DNA of 64,000 bases. Origin: Frankia sp. QA3 (GTDB taxonomy: Bacteria; Actinomycetota; Actinomycetes; Frankiales; Frankiaceae). This document shows positions 1 to 7,478 of the stretch, piece by piece. Position numbers and translations under genes: made by a program. The stretch lies in contig NZ_CM001489.1 in the NCBI RefSeq assembly GCF_000262465.1, positions 6,243,357-6,307,356 of the forward strand, read 5' to 3'. A model generated the notes under the pieces. That model saw only the letters and a list, made by a program, of their open reading frames with translations, was not told the origin of the DNA and searched no databases. The stretch's first letter is position 1. Every line of letters starts with the position of its first letter.

Positions 1-1149
1 GGGTGCCTGGCCGACCGTGCCCCAGCGGGTCGGAGCGGCCAGCAAGGGGTTGGCGGCGACGACCGGCACCGGCCGGGTCAGCGCCGCGGCGGGGTCGACG
101 ATGCCGAAACCGAACTCGACGTCGCGCCCCGGCGAGCCCGCGTCCCGCGCGGTGTAGACGAGCCGCTTGATGACGTTGGGCGCGTCCAGGTCGGGCCGGG
201 CCGACCGGATGAGCGCGACCACGCCCGAGACGATCGCGGCCGAGTTGGAGGTGCCGGCGCCGGTGTCCAGGCCGTCCGGGGAGACCCTGGTCGGCACGGG
301 CGCCCGGATGCCCGGGGCCGGAGCGGCGATGACGGCCCACGCTCCGCGGGCCGAACCCCGCCAGAAGTTGCCCCGCGCGGTCGAGCCGGTCACGGCGACG
401 ACGCCGGGGATGTTCGCCGGCGAGTTGATCTCGGTGTCGCCGTTCTCCGCGTTGCCGGCCGAGGCGACCACGACCACGTCGTGGGCGAAGGCGTAGGCGA
501 CCGCCTCCCGCTCGTCGGGGGTCGCGGCCCCGGCTGAGCCGAGGGAGAGGTTGATGACGTCGGCGCCGAGGTCGACCGCCCGGTGGATGCCGCGGGCGAC
601 CTCCGCCGAGTCCGCCTCGGCACCGGTCGAGATGGGCAGGATCCGGGCGGCCGGGGCGATGCCGCGCACCTCGGGCTGGCCATTGTCGTTGCGCCCCGCG
701 ATCAGGCCCGCCATCGCCGTGCCGTGGCCGTCGGGATCGTCGTCGCGCCACCCGTCCGGCGCCGATCCCGGCCCGACGCCGGCGCCGCGCAGGACCTGGC
801 CCTGCAGCTTGGGGTGGCCGGCGTCGACGCCGCCGTCGATGACCGCGACCACCGACCCGGCGCCCTGGCTGATCCGCTGCGCCTGGGCGAGCCCGAGCAC
901 CGCGTGGTACCACTGCGAGCCCTGCGCGGGGGCGACGGTGACAGGGACGGCGACGGTGACAGGGGCGGCGACGGCGGTTGCGGCGAGCAGCGGCTCGCCG
1001 AGGACGAACACGACCAGCAGCGTCAGGACGGCGGACGCCGCCCGGACGGCACCGCGGGGCACCGTCCCGGTGGGACCGCGGGGCACCGTCCCGGTGGGAC
1101 CGCGGGGCACCGTCCCGGTGGGACCGCGGGGCATGGCGCGGTGCTGCAT
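1..1149 (-). CDS. Mycosin-like S8 subtilisin protease (C-terminus off the window edge)
   Basis: This is a secreted or membrane-tethered serine protease of the subtilase S8 family, closest in style to the mycosins of type VII secretion loci. Reading leftward from ATG 1149, a hydrophobic N-terminal signal or anchor segment is followed by the catalytic Asp in AVIDGGV (about residue 104), the His in DGHGTA (about 142), the oxyanion Asn in ASAGN and the Ser in GTSNSAA (about 300). The frame is still open at base 1, so the C-terminus, where mycosins carry a membrane anchor, is missing from view. Residues just before the hydrophobic stretch come from three 24-bp tandem repeats, so the start could also be the in-frame ATG at 1134. 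A type VII secretion locus may lie to the left, which I cannot see. The family call is confident; the specific mycosin role is inference. Confidence 0.85.
   Translation of the reverse strand, partial: MQHRAMPRGPTGTVPRGPTGTVPRGPTGTVPRGAVRAASAVLTLLVVFVLGEPLLAATAVAAPVTVAVPVTVAPAQGSQWYHAVLGLAQAQRISQGAGSVVAVIDGGVDAGHPKLQGQVLRGAGVGPGSAPDGWRDDDPDGHGTAMAGLIAGRNDNGQPEVRGIAPAARILPISTGAEADSAEVARGIHRAVDLGADVINLSLGSAGAATPDEREAVAYAFAHDVVVVASAGNAENGDTEINSPANIPGVVAVTGSTARGNFWRGSARGAWAVIAAPAPGIRAPVPTRVSPDGLDTGAGTSNSAAIVSGVVALIRSARPDLDAPNVIKRLVYTARDAGSPGRDVEFGFGIVDPAAALTRPVPVVAANPLLAAPTRWGTVGQAP
1057..1128. repeat. 24-bp tandem repeat, three perfect copies
   Basis: Three identical 24-bp units start at 1057, 1081 and 1105. 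They lie inside the extreme 5' end of the mycosin-like gene and encode repeats of the octapeptide TGTVPRGP ahead of the signal segment. The copies are exact, which suggests recent slippage expansion. Confidence 0.9.
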
Positions 1150-1408
1150 CAGGGGGGACCTGCCTCCCGGGACGTGCCACTCGGCGCGCTGAGGGGGATG
1201 ACGGGTGGCCGGACGGGAATGGCGCGGTCGGCGTCGCCGTGTGTGAGGCAGTTTTCCACATCGCCGGCACTATGCGAGCCGTTGTCGACAAGTGGATAGA
1301 TCCACCCTCGTTGACCTGGTATTCGCGCACCCGTCGGCGCGTCGCGGGCACGGGCCCGGGGCCGCAATGGCGCCGGACATGGTGGGGCGATGCCGCTGCG
1401 GCCCACCG

Positions 1409-1426
1409 GTTACTACACTTTGTAAC
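1409..1426. promoter_or_regulatory. Inverted repeat GTTAC-N8-GTAAC, possible operator
   Basis: Perfect 5-bp arms GTTAC (1409-1413) and GTAAC (1422-1426) flank an 8-nt spacer containing a TACACT hexamer that could serve as a -10 element. It lies in the AT-richest part of the divergent intergenic region. Which flanking gene it serves is unknown. Confidence 0.35.
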
Positions 1427-1637
1427 GTGACGATTACCTCTATGGATTGACTGTGCCGGTCCGGCCGCGGGGCGGATCGGTGTTGTTGTCATCGCCTCCG
1501 GCAGGCCATCCGGGCGCTCGCCGAATGCCGGATATCGCCCGGGACATCCATGGTGCCCTTGTTGTCGTTATGGCCGCGGCAGCCTGGGATATCCGGCGGA
1601 TATCGCCGCCACCCGCCCTCGCCGTTCCGTTCGAACC

Positions 1638-1660
1638 AACTCTAACGTGAGGGTAGAGTT
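1638..1660. promoter_or_regulatory. MerR-type operator upstream of the fkbH-like gene
   Basis: Perfect 7-bp arms AACTCTA (1638-1644) and TAGAGTT (1654-1660) flank a 9-nt spacer. The core CTAACGTGAGGGTAG (1642-1656) matches 13 of 15 positions of a core just upstream of the merR gene near 28.47 kb. MerR-family operators typically sit between -35 and -10, and TAGAGT at 1654 is a plausible -10 hexamer for rightward transcription. The site lies about 50 bp before the fkbH-like start, so it probably controls the fkbH-acp-acyltransferase operon. Confidence 0.6.
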
Positions 1661-1712
1661 TGGGTTCGGATGCGGGGTGCCGTGACGGGCCACCACGAGA
1701 GGGGCCGCAGGG

Positions 1713-3803
1713 ATGACCGAAAGAGGGGACACCGGCGTGGGGGTCGGGCCTGACCGGCAGGCGCCGCCGCGCGACGGGCGGGTAGCCGAGCTGACCGCGC
1801 TCGCCGCCGCGAGCGAGATCCCGACCGCCGCGCTGTGCCGCGATCTCGCCGTCGCACACGAGCGCGCCGGGGACCCGGCCGGGGCGGTGCGCTGGGCGCT
1901 GGCCCTCACCGACACCGACGGCGACCTCGGCGCCTGGTCGGCGGCGGCCGGTGTGCTGCGCCGCTGCCTGCCCGCCGTCGCGCCGCTGCCGCGCTCGGCC
2001 CGGGTCGCGGTCCTCGGCAGCTACACGACGTCCCAGTTCGCGGCCTTGCTGCCGCTCGCGGCCGCGCGGGCGGGGGTCGCCATCGAGACCTACGAGTGCG
2101 GGTACGGCCAGTACCGCCAGGAGATCCTGGACCCCGGCAGCGGGCTGTACAGCTTCGCGCCGGACGTGGTCGTGCTCGCCGTGCACGCCGGCGAGGCGGC
2201 GCTGCCGTCGATCGCCGACGACCCGGACGCCGCGGTCACCGCCGAGGTGCGCCGCTGGACGTCGCTGTGGGAGACGATCCGCGCCCGCTGCGGCGCCCGG
2301 GTCGTCCAGCACACCTTCGCCGTGCCCGGCGAGGTCGCCCTCGGGCACCTGGCGCTGCGCACCGACGGTGCCCGCCCGACCCTGCTCGCCCGGGTCAACG
2401 CCGAGCTCGGCCGGGCCGCCGGCGACGGGATCGGCCTGGTCGACTGCGAGCGCCTCGCCGCCGACGTCGGCAAGCGGGCCTGGTTCGACGCGCGCTACTG
2501 GCACCGTTCCAAGCAGGCGGTGTCGCTTGCCCAGGTGCCGCTGCTGGCCCGGCACACCGCGGCGGTGATCGGCGCGCAGTTCGGGGTGAGCCGCAAGTGC
2601 CTCGTCCTCGACCTCGACAACACCCTGTGGGGCGGCGTGCTGGGGGAGGAGGGGCTCGCCGGCATCGCGCTCGGCGACGGCGCCGTCGGCGAGGCCTTCG
2701 CCGCCTTCCAGGACTACGTCGTCGAGCTGAGGAAGCGCGGCGTCGTGCTCGCGGTCTGCTCGAAGAACAACGACGCCGACGCGCGGGAAGCGTTCGAGCG
2801 CCACCCCGGCATGCGGCTGCGCCTCGACGACATCGCGATGTTCAGCGCCTGTTGGGACGACAAGCCGACCCAGCTACGCCGGATCGCCGCCACCCTTGGC
2901 CTCGGCCTCGACGCCCTCGTCTTCGTCGACGACAACCCGGCCGAACGCGAGGCGGTGCGCCAGCTCGTCGGTGAGGTCGATGTCCTCGCGCTGCCCGCCG
3001 ACCCGCATGGCTACGTCCGGGCGCTGGCCGACTACCCGTTCTTCGAGACCACGGCGCTCACCGCGGAGGACGCCGCGCGGACGGCGACCTACCGGGCCCG
3101 GGCCGAACTCGCCGCCGCCGAGGCCGCGGCCCCCTCGCTGGCGGAGTTCCACCGGGGGTTGAACATGACGGCCACCGTCGTCCCGCTCGACGAGCTGACC
3201 CTGCCCCGCGCCGCCCAGCTCGTCGGCAAGACCAACCAGTTCAACCTGACCGGGCGCCGCCGCGGCGCCGACGAGATCGCCCGGCTGGCCGCCGATCCCG
3301 CCGCGGCCGTGCTCTGTGTCCGCCTCGCCGACCGGTTCGCCGATCACGGCCTCGTCGCGGTGGTCATCGCCGTCGAGGCGGGTGACGCCCTGGCCGTCGA
3401 CACCTGGCTGATGAGCTGCCGGGTGATCGGTCGGACCCTGGAGGACGAGGTCGCCGGGCTGATCCTCGCCGAGGCGCGGCGGCGCGGGCTCGCCCGGGTC
3501 GTCGGCGAGCACCGGCCATCGGCGAAGAACGCCCTGGTCGCCGGCCTCTACGAACGCCTCGGCTTCACCCGGGTGGACGCGCCGGACGATCCGTCGGCGC
3601 CGGGCACGACCCACTGGTCCCGCGCCGCGGACGCGCCATACGCGACGCCCGGCCTGATGCGCGTCGTCGCGGCCGGAGCCGGCGCGGACCCGGACCGGGC
3701 CGACCAGCCGGGCGCACTGGGCGTGCCGCCTGCCGAGCTGTCCACGCACGTGTTCGCCCAGACGCGGCCGCAGGACCGCAGGATGGAAGAGGTGCCCAGG
3801 TAA
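1713..3803 (+). CDS. FkbH-like glyceryl transferase/phosphatase of the HAD superfamily
   Basis: FkbH proteins take the glyceryl group of D-1,3-bisphosphoglycerate, remove a phosphate and load it as a thioester on a stand-alone acyl carrier protein. The 696-residue product has the family's N-terminal module (GSYTTSQF near residue 90, YGQYRQEI near 130). It also has the HAD nucleophile motif LDLDNTLWGG with Asp300 and Asp302, the later motifs CSKNN and FVDDNP, and a C-terminal GNAT-like region (about 490-620). Length and motif order match intact FkbH-domain proteins. Its stop codon overlaps the start of the adjacent acyl carrier protein gene (TAATG), so the two are translationally coupled. No methoxymalonyl-ACP genes (fkbG, fkbI, fkbK types) follow. 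The glyceryl unit itself, not a polyketide extender, is therefore the likely product here; that last point is inference. Confidence 0.85.
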   Translation: MTERGDTGVGVGPDRQAPPRDGRVAELTALAAASEIPTAALCRDLAVAHERAGDPAGAVRWALALTDTDGDLGAWSAAAGVLRRCLPAVAPLPRSARVAVLGSYTTSQFAALLPLAAARAGVAIETYECGYGQYRQEILDPGSGLYSFAPDVVVLAVHAGEAALPSIADDPDAAVTAEVRRWTSLWETIRARCGARVVQHTFAVPGEVALGHLALRTDGARPTLLARVNAELGRAAGDGIGLVDCERLAADVGKRAWFDARYWHRSKQAVSLAQVPLLARHTAAVIGAQFGVSRKCLVLDLDNTLWGGVLGEEGLAGIALGDGAVGEAFAAFQDYVVELRKRGVVLAVCSKNNDADAREAFERHPGMRLRLDDIAMFSACWDDKPTQLRRIAATLGLGLDALVFVDDNPAEREAVRQLVGEVDVLALPADPHGYVRALADYPFFETTALTAEDAARTATYRARAELAAAEAAAPSLAEFHRGLNMTATVVPLDELTLPRAAQLVGKTNQFNLTGRRRGADEIARLAADPAAAVLCVRLADRFADHGLVAVVIAVEAGDALAVDTWLMSCRVIGRTLEDEVAGLILAEARRRGLARVVGEHRPSAKNALVAGLYERLGFTRVDAPDDPSAPGTTHWSRAADAPYATPGLMRVVAAGAGADPDRADQPGALGVPPAELSTHVFAQTRPQDRRMEEVPR

Positions 3804-4039
3804 TGGTGCAGGATCGACTCCAGCAGATCTTCCGGGAGATCTTCAGTGATGACGACCTCATCGTCTCCGACGCGATGACCGCCGCCGACGTTCCCGGCTG
3901 GGACTCGCTCGCGCACATCAACCTGATCTACGCCGTCGAGCGGGAGTTCTCGATCCAGATCGCCGACGACCGGCTCGCCAGCTTCGCCACCGTCGGTGAC
4001 ATGCGCGAGCACATCGAGGAGCTCAGCGGTGTCCACTGA
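3803..4039 (+). CDS. Acyl carrier protein
   Basis: This 78-residue carrier protein has the phosphopantetheine attachment motif GWDSLAHI, with Ser35 as the modified residue, and the acidic four-helix pattern of the PP-binding family. It starts at the ATG overlapping the fkbH-like stop, and its own stop overlaps the GTG start of the next gene. The three genes therefore form one translationally coupled unit. By analogy with FkbH systems it should carry a glyceryl (or similar short hydroxyacyl) thioester made by the upstream enzyme. No polyketide synthase or fatty acid synthase gene is nearby. Confidence 0.9.
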   Translation: MVQDRLQQIFREIFSDDDLIVSDAMTAADVPGWDSLAHINLIYAVEREFSIQIADDRLASFATVGDMREHIEELSGVH

Positions 4040-4787
4040 GGCCGGCGCCGCCCGCAACGGGACGGCCCCCCGCGAACCCGCGAGCCCCCCGGCCACGCCC
4101 AACGGCTCCACCGCCCACGCCACCCCGTCGACCGCGGCCCCGGACAACACCGCCGCCACGCCCGCCCCGTCGACGCCCGCCCCGTCGACGCCCGCCCCGT
4201 CGACGCCCGCCCCGTCGACGGCCGCGCTGGCGGGTGCCGCCGAGGCCGACCGCCGGGAGGCGTCCGAGCTGGGCCTGCGGGAGATCCTGCGGGAGGACTT
4301 CCGCCGGCATTACGGCTCGTTCGCCCATCCGGGGCTGCATGTACTCGCCGTCTACCGCCTCGGGCAGTGGCGGCGCACCCGGCGCCAGCCGTTGCGCGCC
4401 GCGCTCACCGTGGTCTACAAGGTGCTCAACAACCTCGTCATCCGCAACCTGTACGGGGTGGAGCTCTCCGAGAAGGCCCGGGTCGGCCGGCGGGTCCACA
4501 TCGGCCATCACCAGACGATCCTGATCCCGCCGTACTGCGAGATCGGCGACGACTGCACGCTGCGGCACAACCTGACCATCGGCTACGCCGGCGGGTCGGC
4601 CTCGCCGGGGGACGTGCCGAAGATCGGCGCTCGGGTCGAGCTCGCCCCCGGCGTCCACCTCATCGGCGCGATCACCATCGGTGACGACGTTCGCATCGGG
4701 CCGGGCTCGATCGTGATGACGGACGTGCCCCCGGGCTCCACCGTCTTCGCCGCTCCCGCCCGGATCATGCGACCCCCCGTCCGCTGA
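4029..4787 (+). CDS. Left-handed beta-helix (hexapeptide) acyltransferase, CysE/serine-acetyltransferase-like
   Basis: The predicted 252-residue protein starts at GTG 4029, inside the acp gene. An ATG start at 3996 is possible but would read far into acp. The first 65 residues are a disordered Ala/Pro/Thr-rich tail with four copies of a PAPST pentapeptide. The rest carries hexapeptide repeats (IGHHQTILIPPYCEIGDDCTL region and later) as in serine O-acetyltransferases, with a His in HIGHH that could be catalytic. The classical helical N-terminal CysE domain is short or absent, so a role in cysteine synthesis is unlikely. Position next to fkbH and acp suggests it moves the ACP-borne acyl group, or acetyl-CoA, onto a sugar hydroxyl or amine. 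The fold is confident; the substrate is inference. Confidence 0.75.
   Translation: MSTEAGAARNGTAPREPASPPATPNGSTAHATPSTAAPDNTAATPAPSTPAPSTPAPSTPAPSTAALAGAAEADRREASELGLREILREDFRRHYGSFAHPGLHVLAVYRLGQWRRTRRQPLRAALTVVYKVLNNLVIRNLYGVELSEKARVGRRVHIGHHQTILIPPYCEIGDDCTLRHNLTIGYAGGSASPGDVPKIGARVELAPGVHLIGAITIGDDVRIGPGSIVMTDVPPGSTVFAAPARIMRPPVR
4158..4217. repeat. 15-bp tandem repeat, four copies
   Basis: Four consecutive 15-bp units (starting 4158, 4173, 4188, 4203) encode the pentapeptide TPAPS repeatedly in the disordered N-terminal tail of the hexapeptide acyltransferase. Confidence 0.9.
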
Positions 4788-4815
4788 CCCCGTACGGGCG
4801 GGCTACTCCCAGGGC

Positions 4816-5190
4816 GGCGACGGGTGCGGGGTCGCCTCGGGGGTCGGTGTGCCCACTGGCCGCACCACATCCATTGTGTCTTTCGGTGGTCATTCGTGCA
4901 CAGAATCGTGCCGAGGGGTAGTTGCGCTTTTCGGCCGCGGAACCGTGTTTAAGCCTCGGCACGATCTGGCCTCGATCTGGCCGGGAACCGGGCTGGCGGG
5001 CTGGCGGCAGTGGTCGTGCGGCGCAGGTAGGGCTGGTGGACGGCTACCTAGGGTCACGAGAACTTCGGAACCATTCATCCAGGGCTCGTCAAGGGTTGGC
5101 GGGGGCGGCGTGCCAGGAAGTGAATCGGGCGGCAAGGCAGCGGGACGCGGTTCCGCGGAACACCATGATCGCCAGGGTCAGGGCCAGGGT
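4816..5190. repeat. Composite dispersed intergenic element, copy 1
   Basis: This block is homologous to 37181-37545. Shared parts, in order, are: a GC-rich lead segment (from 4817, GCGACGGGTGCGG); a near-identical stretch from GTGCACAGAATCG (4896) to about 5037; and a GTTCCGCGGAAC palindrome segment at 5147-5177. Between them the copies differ by small indels, including about 21 bp extra in copy 2. Both copies start 30-45 bp after the stop codon of a rightward gene. No open frame is conserved, which suggests a structured non-coding repeat, not a gene. Confidence 0.7.
4905..4965. other. Perfect 12-bp hairpin of the dispersed element (copy 1)
   Basis: Arms ATCGTGCCGAGG (4905-4916) and CCTCGGCACGAT (4954-4965) enclose a 37-nt loop. 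The same arms and exactly the same loop length recur at 37269-37329, while the loop sequence varies slightly. It could act as a factor-independent terminator for the acyltransferase operon or as the folded core of a small RNA. Confidence 0.7.
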
Positions 5191-5508
5191 CAGGGCCAGG
5201 GCCAGGGGCGGGGTCGAGGGCAAGGGCCGCGGCCCTGGCGGGTGGCGAGGTTACGCGCTCGCCTTGCTGATGCCCGACCAGCCGACCACGAGTCGGCGCT
5301 GGCGTCCTCACGAGCATGGCTGTACGTCTTCTCCCGGTCACGGCCGACGGCCGGCCTTTCTTCTCGTGGCGGAGCGCGCCGGCCCGGTGGCGGCTGGCAC
5401 CCCTCGGGATGTCGGAGGCCGGGGTGCGGGACCGACTCGGTACGGTTTGAGGCCGGACCGTCTGGCCCGATCGGGCCACCCCGCGGCCGAGATGGGGAGG
5501 ACTCGCGG

Positions 5509-6537
5509 ATGAAGGTGCTCGTGACGGGCACGGAGGGGTACCTGGGGTGCCTACTTGCGCCCGAGCTGATGCGCGATGGCCATGAGGTCATCGGCGTGGA
5601 CACCGGTTACTACAAGTACGGCTGGCTGTACCGCGGGACGGACCGGACCCCGCTGACCCTCGACCGGGACCTGCGCCACCTCACCGTCGAGGACCTCGCG
5701 GGCGTCGACGCCGTGGTGCACATGGCCGAGCTGTCCAACGACCCGCTCGGCGCGCTCGCGCCGGACGTCACGTACAAGGTCAACCACCTCGGCTCGGTGC
5801 GGCTGGCGAACCTCGCCAAGCAGGCCGGCGTCGAACGGTTCGTCTACATGTCCTCGTGCAGCGTCTACGGCGTGGCGACCGGCGAGGACGTCACCGAGAC
5901 CTCGCCGGTCAACCCGCAGACCCCGTACGCCGAGTGCAAGGTCTACGTGGAGCGCGACGTCGCCCCGCTGGCCGACGACTCCTTCTCGCCGACGTTCCTG
6001 CGCAACGCCACCGCCTACGGCGCCTCGCCGCGGCAGCGTTTCGACATCGTGCTCAACAACCTCGCCGGCGTCGCCTGGACGACCGGCGAGATCGCGATGA
6101 CCTCGGACGGCACCCCCTGGCGCCCGCTGGTCCACGGCCTGGACATCGCGAAGGCGATCCGCCTCGTGCTGACCGCGCCGCGCGACGTCGTCCACAACCA
6201 GATCTTCAACGTGGGCGACAGCGAGCAGAACTACCAGGTCAAGGAGATCGCCGATGCGGTCGCGAGCGTCTTCACCGGGTGCAAGCTGAGCTTCGGCGAC
6301 AACGGCGGCGACAACCGCAGCTACCGGGTGTCCTTCGACAAGATCGCGAGCACCCTGCCCGGATTCTCCTGCGACTGGAACGCGCTGAAGGGCGCCCAGC
6401 AGCTGCACGAGGTCTTCAGCCGCATCCAGCTCGATGCGGAGACCTTCACCGGCCGCGGGCACACCCGGCTCAAGCAGCTGGAGTACCTGATCGGCACCGG
6501 CCAGCTCGACGCCGACCTGTTCTGGGCCCATCCGTGA
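5509..6537 (+). CDS. NAD-dependent epimerase/dehydratase (extended SDR) acting on a nucleotide sugar
   Basis: This 342-residue enzyme carries the Rossmann glycine motif TGTEGYLG at residues 6-13, the Ser in MSSCSVYG and the catalytic YxxxK as Tyr140 to Lys144 (YAECK). It belongs to the extended SDR family with UDP/dTDP/CDP-sugar epimerases and reductases. The start at ATG 5509 is supported by a strong GGGGAGG ribosome-binding site seven bases upstream. It overlaps the RmlC-like gene by four bases and precedes a sugar C-methyltransferase, the classic set for a branched deoxysugar. A 4-keto reductase or 4-epimerase step is likely. The exact substrate cannot be read from sequence. Confidence 0.85.
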   Translation: MKVLVTGTEGYLGCLLAPELMRDGHEVIGVDTGYYKYGWLYRGTDRTPLTLDRDLRHLTVEDLAGVDAVVHMAELSNDPLGALAPDVTYKVNHLGSVRLANLAKQAGVERFVYMSSCSVYGVATGEDVTETSPVNPQTPYAECKVYVERDVAPLADDSFSPTFLRNATAYGASPRQRFDIVLNNLAGVAWTTGEIAMTSDGTPWRPLVHGLDIAKAIRLVLTAPRDVVHNQIFNVGDSEQNYQVKEIADAVASVFTGCKLSFGDNGGDNRSYRVSFDKIASTLPGFSCDWNALKGAQQLHEVFSRIQLDAETFTGRGHTRLKQLEYLIGTGQLDADLFWAHP

Positions 6538-7187
6538 TCGTCACGCCGACGGCGATCGCGGGGGTGTGGATCGTCGACGTCGAGGCGTTCACCGACGCCC
6601 GGGGCATGTTCGCCCGGACGTTCTGCGCCGAGGAGTTCGCGGCCGCGGGGCTCGCCGTCGACGTGGCCCAGTGCAGCGTGGCCTACAACGCCACGGCCGG
6701 CACGATCCGCGGCATGCACTGGGCCGGCGAACCCGTTCGCGAGACCAAGCTCGTCCGCTGCACCCGGGGCGCGCTGCTCGACGTCGTGGTCGACCCCCGG
6801 CCGGACTCGCCGACGTACCTGCGCCACGTTGCGGTCGAACTGTCCGCCGACAACCACCGGGCGCTGTTCATCGACGCGGGGCTCGCGCACGGCTACCAGA
6901 CGCTGGCCGACGCCACCGAGGCGACGTACCAGATGAACGTCCCCTTCACCCCGGGACACGACCGCGGGCTGCGCTTCGACGACCCGCGCCTCGGCATCGC
7001 CTGGCCGCTGCCGGTGTCGGTCGTCTCCGACAAGGACCGGGCCTGGCCGCTGCTCGCGGATGGTCCGGCCGGCGGGCCGCTCGGGCCGCTCGGGCTGCTC
7101 GGGCTGCCCGGCGGCGGTGCGGCGTCGGCGGCGGATGGCGGCGGTGCGGCGGTTCACGTTCCCGACGCCACCGGCGCCACGGTCTGA
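6534..7187 (+). CDS. RmlC-like dTDP/CDP-4-keto-6-deoxysugar epimerase
   Basis: The 217-residue cupin-fold protein starts at a GTG that overlaps the preceding stop as GTGA. It preserves the catalytic dyad and acid of RmlC-type epimerases at almost the canonical numbers: His62 in RGMHW, Lys72 in ETKLV, His119 in AHGY and Tyr132 in ATYQM. Phe138 sits where many 3,5-epimerases have a second Tyr, so it may epimerise only one carbon. The last 40 residues are a Gly/Leu/Ala tail not seen in the family core. It probably converts a 4-keto-6-deoxyhexose before reduction or C-methylation by the flanking enzymes. Confidence 0.85.
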   Translation: MIVTPTAIAGVWIVDVEAFTDARGMFARTFCAEEFAAAGLAVDVAQCSVAYNATAGTIRGMHWAGEPVRETKLVRCTRGALLDVVVDPRPDSPTYLRHVAVELSADNHRALFIDAGLAHGYQTLADATEATYQMNVPFTPGHDRGLRFDDPRLGIAWPLPVSVVSDKDRAWPLLADGPAGGPLGPLGLLGLPGGGAASAADGGGAAVHVPDATGATV

Positions 7188-7478
7188 ATCGTTGTCGCCA
7201 CAGCCACCCCCCGTTGTCTGATCACTCCCAGGGCCTGCGAAACTCAACGCCGGCTGGGGTGCGGGCGGTGCCCTCGCGACCCGGAGGGCGACACGGTACC
7301 TGACCCCGGCGCCGTGAAGATCAGGTTTTTCGGGACCGTCACATCCCTGCGCCGGATGTGCAGTCACCACGCCGCTCGGCCCGCTGGGCCGACCGGCACA
7401 CCCGCGTCTGGCCCGTCGGGTCGTGTACCAGGCACCGGTGCGGGCAGATCGATGTCGACATCTCACCAAGGGGAGCGC
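7188..7478. other. Intergenic region with two hairpins before the C-methyltransferase
   Basis: This 291-bp gap holds GCCCTC/GAGGGC (7270-7289) and CACATCC/GGATGTG (7340-7360, 7-nt loop). Both could be RNA hairpins limiting read-through from the epimerase pair or controlling the methyltransferase. The reading frame of the methyltransferase stays open back to 7314, but the ribosome-binding site argues for the later start. Confidence 0.5.

Larger units (their letters stand above)
1150..1712. other. Divergent intergenic region between mycosin-like gene and fkbH-like gene
   Basis: This 563-bp stretch has no credible gene. It is less GC-rich than its surroundings and should carry promoters for both flanking genes. 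It contains short palindromes: TTGTCGACAA at 1282-1291, TGGAT/ATCCA at 1293-1304, GTTAC/GTAAC at 1409-1426, and two GGATATC-type repeats near 1526-1605. It also holds the MerR-type operator annotated separately at 1638-1660. Confidence 0.6.
4788..5508. other. 721-bp intergenic region holding repeat-element copy 1
   Basis: No credible gene lies here, although an open frame runs through from 4849 into the epimerase. The extra 220 codons look like random GC-rich translation. The left half is copy 1 of the composite element found again near 37.3 kb. Near 5173-5215 is a GGGTCA/GGGCCA hexanucleotide run with G-quadruplex potential on the + strand. The right part (5220-5508) shows nothing beyond the promoter and Shine-Dalgarno region of the epimerase. 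Confidence 0.6.

Noticed and set aside
1440..2804. Long leftward open frame opposite the fkbH-like gene
   Set aside because: It is the usual antisense shadow of a GC-rich gene: composition is Arg/Gly/Val-rich with no motif, while the + strand frame has full FkbH motifs. The same applies to the other long opposite-strand frames across the window.
4029..4787. Serine O-acetyltransferase for cysteine synthesis
   Set aside because: The hexapeptide fold fits, but the helical N-terminal CysE domain is lacking and no cysteine synthase gene is linked. It is coupled to fkbH and acp instead.
4849..5508. 220-codon N-terminal extension of the nucleotide-sugar epimerase
   Set aside because: The Rossmann motif must lie near the N-terminus, a strong ribosome-binding site precedes ATG 5509, and the extension covers the non-coding repeat element.
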